Of a stretch of 9,697 nucleotides of DNA, positions 7,009 to 9,697 are shown in pieces. Numbering within the stretch: the stretch's first letter is position 1; each line of letters begins with the position of its first letter. The notes under the pieces are model-generated. The model was given only the letters and a program-made list of their open reading frames with translations, searched no databases and was not told the DNA's origin. A program made the translations under genes and the position numbers. The stretch is from positions 1 to 9,697 of the forward strand of contig JAJXTQ010000046.1 in the NCBI GenBank assembly GCA_021783685.1, given 5' to 3'. The DNA comes from Pseudomonadota bacterium (GTDB lineage: Bacteria; Pseudomonadota; Gammaproteobacteria; UBA5335).

Positions 7009-8279
7009 AGGTCTTCTCCCAGAAGCCGCTCGATTTCCGCCAGCCTGACCTGCATCTCGAGCTCGGCCTTGAGGCGTCCGAGCCTGGCCTGGAGGTTCTG
7101 GCGCTGCGCGTCCAGCAGGGTCGCGAAATCGACCTTGCCGTTTTCGTAGCCAGCCAGCGCGGCGCGGAAGCTGAGCTCCGCCTGGGGCAGCAGGCTGCCG
7201 GCGGTCAGGCTCTCGGTGCGGCGGGCAGCCTCGATGCCGGCGAGATGCTCCGCGAGTTCGGCAAGCACCTGATTGGACAGCGCCTCGGCGCGTGCACGGG
7301 AGGCGGACAGCATGGCTTCCGACTCGCGCTGCTGGGCGCGACGCGAGGCTTGCTGGAATGGAAGATTGAGTTCGACCATCAGCTCCCATTCCTCGATTGC
7401 GTTCTCATACTGGATGGGAGAAACCCCGAAGGTGAAATCCGGGTAGCGGTTTTTGTAGGCAAGTTCGCGGTTCTTTTCGGCCAAGCGAATGCGCGCGCCT
7501 TCGGTGAACAGTTGCGGATTCCGGGCGCGGACGCGTTCCTCGAGCGTGGCGTACTCAAGTTGCGCGGGCGGTGGTACAGGACGCAGTTGTCCCGGTTCGG
7601 CCAGCGGTGCGCCGGCCGGCCGGGCAAGCAAGGCGTTCATGCGTGCCTGCAACTGGCGGCGCTCGTTTTCCAGCGCGATCAGCTCGGCCCGCATGCCGGT
7701 CTGCTCGACCTGGGCGCGGACGACGTCCTGTTGCACCGCCAGGCCGCCGGCATAGCGAACCCGCGCAATCCTTTCCAGACGTTCCATGAGATCGAGGACT
7801 TCGCGGCCGTACCGCTCACTGCGGTAGACGGAATAAAGCTGGGCGTAGGCCGACTTGATGCGTGCCGCGAGTTCAGCCCAGCTTCCCAGAGCCTGGCCCC
7901 TGGCGCCCTCGGCGTCGAGTCCGGCTATCTCGCGTTTCAGGTCGCGCTTGCCGAACCAGGGCACATCCTGCATCAGCAGATAGCGGGTACTGCCGACGCG
8001 GGTGGGAGAAAGCGTGGGGCTCTGCTCGCCAAACTTGGTGATGTCGCGCAGCTCGACACGGAGTCTGGGGTCAGGCAAGGCGGCGACCGGCGTCACCCGC
8101 TCGGCTGCGGCAGCGGCCTCCAGGCGCATCGCCGAATATTCGGGATTGCGCTCCCTGGCGTATTCGAGAAGGGACTCGATGCTGGCGCCCGGCAATTGAT
8201 CCTGGGCCTGGGCTGGCGCTCCCCCGAGCCCGGTCAGGGCGACCAGAAGGCATCCTGACACGCCAAGTCTTATTCTCAT
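7005..8279 (-). CDS. cusC: Outer-membrane efflux protein, TolC/CusC type
   Basis: TolC-family outer-membrane channel that completes the tripartite CusCBA exporter. The 424-residue protein has a signal peptide (MRIRLGVSGCLLVALTGLGG, likely cut after AQA at 23-25). Two outer-membrane-efflux repeats follow: the first around 30-215 with LLEYARERNPEY and FGKRDLKREIAGLD, the second from about 235 with VRARNPQLF and ending in AALAGYENGKVDF, ATLLDAQR and EIERLLGEDL. The long heptad-rich helices between are typical. It is shorter than E. coli CusC (457) and CusC-type lipidation looks absent: Cys10 sits in a lipobox-like VSGC, but before the hydrophobic core, so it is unlikely to be acylated. A GGAGG lies 6 nt before the ATG. 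The stop overlaps the cusB start by 4 nt. Assignment to the copper pump is by operon context. Confidence 0.92.
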   Translation of the reverse strand: MRIRLGVSGCLLVALTGLGGAPAQAQDQLPGASIESLLEYARERNPEYSAMRLEAAAAAERVTPVAALPDPRLRVELRDITKFGEQSPTLSPTRVGSTRYLLMQDVPWFGKRDLKREIAGLDAEGARGQALGSWAELAARIKSAYAQLYSVYRSERYGREVLDLMERLERIARVRYAGGLAVQQDVVRAQVEQTGMRAELIALENERRQLQARMNALLARPAGAPLAEPGQLRPVPPPAQLEYATLEERVRARNPQLFTEGARIRLAEKNRELAYKNRYPDFTFGVSPIQYENAIEEWELMVELNLPFQQASRRAQQRESEAMLSASRARAEALSNQVLAELAEHLAGIEAARRTESLTAGSLLPQAELSFRAALAGYENGKVDFATLLDAQRQNLQARLGRLKAELEMQVRLAEIERLLGEDL

Positions 8280-8388
8280 GTGGGCCCTCCCTCGATACGC
8301 ACGAATTTCCCTCTGGCGGTGAGTTCTTTAAGAATGCGCCTGGATTGCGCCCTGCGTGTTGGCCATGGATCCCGGTCCGCTCCGACTC

Positions 8389-8598
8389 TCAATCCGTCAG
8401 ATCGGCACGCTGTTTCAGAAACGTTTCCCGATCGATTTCACCCCGGGCATAGCGTGCTTCCAGGATGTCCAGTGCCGTTCGCCCGGGTGTTCCGTTCCGG
8501 CCGCGCAGGGCATACACGATGCCCGCGACCAGCAGGATGGGGGCTAGCCAGACCAGCACCATGCCCCAGCCCATCCCGTAATGCTCGAACCCCCACAT
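8389..8598 (-). CDS. Small membrane protein with C-terminal SHOCT domain
   Basis: A 69-residue protein. An N-terminal aromatic stretch (MWGFEHYGMGWGM) leads into one membrane helix at about 13-31 (MVLVWLAPILLVAGIVYAL), then a short linker and a C-terminal SHOCT segment ALDILEARYARGEIDRETF at about 42-60. SHOCT motifs are short helical tails common in bacterial membrane proteins; they are thought to mediate oligomerisation, and no catalytic role is known. The ATG at 8598 is preceded by AGGAGA with suitable spacing. The gene sits 109 nt upstream of the outer-membrane factor, in the same direction. Such proteins are often seen near copper-efflux genes, so a helper role in assembly or sensing is possible but unproven. 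The product class is clear; the function is not. Confidence 0.85.
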   Translation of the reverse strand: MWGFEHYGMGWGMVLVWLAPILLVAGIVYALRGRNGTPGRTALDILEARYARGEIDRETFLKQRADLTD

Positions 8599-8696
8599 AC
8601 CCGTTCTCCTGTCCGGATTGACGCAAGCCCCACCGCACGGCCCTGCTCCCGCCGGATTGCAACTGCGGGATGGATGCCATGCCTTTTTATAGATCA

Positions 8697-8765
8697 GTCA
8701 TTCAACACAGACCCGTAGGTATTTCCACTGCCTTTCTCCGGGGCGTGGCTATCGCCTGCCTTGTG
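8697..8765 (+). repeat. Internal duplication, unit B (downstream copy in the gene)
   Basis: A 69-nt unit that encodes, on the minus strand, HKAGDSHAPEKGSGNTYGSV and three further residues. It corresponds codon for codon and without gaps to unit A at 8793-8861, 96 nt away. The DNA has diverged more than the protein pattern, so the duplication is old and was kept under selection for its Asp-Ser-His-x-Pro-Glu and Tyr-Gly-Ser-Val elements. Confidence 0.8.
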
Positions 8766-8792
8766 CGGCACGTGCCTTTCGCCCGCCTGGAG

Positions 8793-8861
8793 GTCGAGCA
8801 GGACCGAGCCGTAGATGTCTCCGGTGCCCCGTTCGGGCTCATGGCTATCCCCGGCCGCGTG
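8793..8861 (+). repeat. Internal duplication, unit A (upstream copy in the gene)
   Basis: Partner of unit B. On the minus strand it encodes HAAGDSHEPERGTGDIYGSV plus LLD. The 96-nt period equals 32 codons, so the duplication kept the frame. Confidence 0.8.
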
Positions 8862-8989
8862 GAGGAAATGGCTGTCATGCACGTTGGTGATGCTCTGCTG
8901 CAGATCAGGGCTGCTGTTCTGGTGGTAGGCCCAGGCCGGGGTCACCGCAGGGCGAGCGTGACGGATGCGATTGCGGATTTCATGGTGTG

Positions 8990-8995
8990 CTCCTT
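8990..8995 (-). promoter_or_regulatory. Ribosome binding site marking the ancestral start at 8983
   Basis: AAGGAG lies 6 nt before the ATG at 8983. It supports that ATG as the real start of the frameshifted His-rich gene rather than the GTG at 8945, which has no such site. Confidence 0.75.
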
Positions 8996-9034
8996 TTCAC
9001 GGGGTGGCTTGGCGCCGCGGACGTGGCGCGCGGC

Positions 9035-9514
9035 TCACTTGGCTGGGGAGGCAGGGGCGCCTTGCGGCATGCCCATGTTCCCTTGCATCATCATCTGCAT
9101 CATGTCCATGCGCTTCTCCATCATATCCATGCGCCTGGCCATCATGTCGTCACTGCCGGACATGCCCGGCCCCATCATGCCCATGCCTCCGCTCATCATG
9201 CCGCCCTGCGTCATCGGACAGTCCATCATTCCGCCGCCCATCATGCCTCTCCCGGCCATCATGTTTTCCTGCATGGTCTGCATATGCTCCTGCAGCAGTC
9301 TCTGGCGCTGCGCCGGATCTTGGGTCTTGGCCATCTGCTCCAACTGGCTTTGCATTCGCTTGGTGTTGGCCTGCATCTTCTCGATTGTCCGCTCGGCAGA
9401 GGGTGCGGCTGCATCGGCTTTCTGGTCGGGGTGATGTGCGTCCTCCGCGAGAACAGGCTGCATGGCCATGGCGGCCCACATCAGGGTGGCAATCAATGCG
9501 GTGCTACGTTTCAT
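9035..9514 (-). CDS. Methionine-rich exported protein, probable periplasmic Cu(I)/Ag(I) binder
   Basis: A 159-residue protein with a signal peptide (MKRSTALIATLMWAAMAMQP, then VLA, cut before EDAHH). The middle (about 40-85) is a charged helical, coiled-coil-like region, RTIEKMQANTKRMQSQLEQM. The tail from about 85 is dominated by methionine: 31 Met among the 136 mature residues, in patterns such as GRGMMGGGMMDCPM, MSGGMGMMGPGM and RMDMMEKRMDMMQMMM. Clustered Met thioethers bind Cu(I) and Ag(I), so a periplasmic sponge or donor for the neighbouring pump is the natural reading. This is inferred from composition and neighbours; there is no enzyme motif. A single cysteine, Cys99, sits in DCPM. 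The ATG at 9514 has AGGAAGGAG about 6 nt upstream, preferred over the TTG at 9520. The gene lies 34 nt after the CusF-like gene. Confidence 0.85.
   Translation of the reverse strand: MKRSTALIATLMWAAMAMQPVLAEDAHHPDQKADAAAPSAERTIEKMQANTKRMQSQLEQMAKTQDPAQRQRLLQEHMQTMQENMMAGRGMMGGGMMDCPMTQGGMMSGGMGMMGPGMSGSDDMMARRMDMMEKRMDMMQMMMQGNMGMPQGAPASPAK
9095..9134 (+). repeat. Short tandem repeat in the Met-rich gene (21-nt period)
   Basis: Two 19-nt units at 9095-9113 and 9116-9134 match at 17 of 19 positions. They encode the repeated peptide RMDMMxx on the minus strand. In-frame repeats like this allow the Met-rich tail to lengthen or shorten by whole heptads. Confidence 0.65.
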
Positions 9515-9548
9515 GTTCAACTCCTTCCTGGCGTGGGGTAAATGAACC

Positions 9549-9697
9549 TTAGGGTTTGACGACTTCGAGCGTGGTGACCGTGAATGTGCCGCTCATCCTG
9601 TCAGCACGGAACCGGATCGTGTCGCCTGGCTTCACCTGATCGAGCCAGCCAGCATCCTGGACACGAAAAACCATGGTCATGCCGGGCATGTCGAGGT
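9549..9697 (-). CDS. cusF: CusF-like periplasmic copper-binding protein, C-terminal part (cut by window edge)
   Basis: The last 49 codons of a CusF-family copper-binding protein, a small OB-fold periplasmic metallochaperone that carries Cu(I)/Ag(I) to the CusCBA pump. Visible is LDMPGMTMVFRVQDAGWLDQ, then VKPGDTIRFRADR and GTFTVTTLEVVKP. The PxMTM core supplies the two methionine ligands. At the place of the E. coli CusF tryptophan (W44, WPxMTM) there is a methionine, giving MPGMTM, and the histidine ligand would lie outside the window. It is the most upstream gene of the metal block visible here; the Met-rich gene follows after 34 nt. The signal peptide and start cannot be seen. The cell thus has a separate CusF-type protein in addition to the CusF domain fused to CusB. 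Confidence 0.88.
   Translation of the reverse strand, partial: LDMPGMTMVFRVQDAGWLDQVKPGDTIRFRADRMSGTFTVTTLEVVKP

Larger units (their letters stand above)
8694..8983 (-). pseudogene. Small His-rich exported protein with internal duplication, broken by an apparent 1-nt frameshift
   Basis: I do not recognise this family. The ATG at 8983, with AAGGAG 6 nt upstream, starts MKSAIASVTLALR and stops at 8944-8942. The next frame continues VTPAWAYHQNSSPDLQQ to a stop at 8694. Adding one base near 8947 joins the two into a 96-residue protein with a textbook signal peptide (MKSAIASVTLALAVTPAWA, cut before YHQ). The mature part has two copies of a unit shaped AGDSHxPExGxGxxYGSVLxD, 32 residues apart, and eight histidines in about 77 residues. 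The only other start, a GTG at 8945, lacks a ribosome site and would remove the signal peptide. The gene lies between the Met-rich and SHOCT genes in the copper block, so a periplasmic metal-buffering role is plausible inference. Either a genuine recent mutation or a sequencing error explains the break. Confidence 0.72.

Noticed and set aside
7009..7389. Extended cusB start at 7389
   Set aside because: It would overlap the outer-membrane gene by 385 nt and yields an Arg-rich shadow sequence; the ATG at 7008 begins a proper membrane anchor with a ribosome site.
8611..8660. CCGGATTG occurring twice, about 40 nt apart, upstream of the SHOCT gene
   Set aside because: An 8-nt direct repeat is too short to call an operator without a third copy or a known regulator motif.
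8660..8690. Possible terminator with a T-run (CCTTTTTAT) on the + strand
   Set aside because: The preceding stem is very short and no + strand gene ends there; the transcribed strand would carry an A-run instead.
8965..9552. Overlapping + strand frames opposite the Met-rich gene, one rich in His
   Set aside because: The His and Cys/Ser runs are the reverse complement of ATG-rich Met codons. The minus frame has a signal peptide and a ribosome site; the + frames have neither.

Overview
The window looks like a GC-rich proteobacterial chromosome, most likely betaproteobacterial. A Rhodocyclales-type genome (Thauera/Azoarcus relatives) is my best guess. That guess rests on overall character (high GC, type I QueF next to smc, a cus operon with a fused CusB-CusF) and not on any marker gene, so treat it as inference.

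Left part (1-2025) is housekeeping. The first 76 codons of smc run leftward off the edge. Divergently on the + strand are queF (queuosine precursor biosynthesis) and, 4 nt later, an FGGY sugar kinase closely resembling the D-ribulose kinases of cyanobacteria and plants. A perfect TATAAT lies between the divergent genes. Both smc and the kinase appear to use TTG starts.

Right part (2089-9697) is one leftward block of copper/silver-resistance genes, convergent with the housekeeping block. In transcription order it holds: a CusF-like copper-binding protein (5' end outside the window), a Met-rich exported protein, a small His-rich exported protein with an internal duplication and an apparent 1-nt frameshift, a one-helix SHOCT protein, an outer-membrane factor (CusC/TolC type), a membrane-fusion protein with a CusF domain fused at its C-terminus, the RND pump CusA, and a 51-residue HMA-like protein. 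Spacing is tight around the pump genes (4-nt overlap between the tolC-type gene and cusB, 11 nt between cusB and cusA), so these form an operon. Together they describe periplasmic capture of Cu(I)/Ag(I) by CusF-type, Met-rich and perhaps His-rich proteins, hand-over to CusB and CusA, and export through the outer-membrane channel. The pump keeps the three methionines of the E. coli CusA metal site with identical spacing.

The most unusual points are at the two ends of the metal block. The terminal HMA-like protein has both metal-binding cysteines of its CxxC replaced by serine. Overlapping its 3' end in another frame is a short relic of a P-type ATPase, which suggests the small gene is the scar of a deleted metal-transporting ATPase. 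At the other end, the duplicated His-rich protein, which I do not recognise, becomes a perfect signal-peptide protein if one base is restored. The promoter of the metal block and its regulator, if adjacent, lie beyond 9697. No RNA genes, insertion sequences or CRISPR arrays were seen, and no gene-free stretch exceeds 300 bases.
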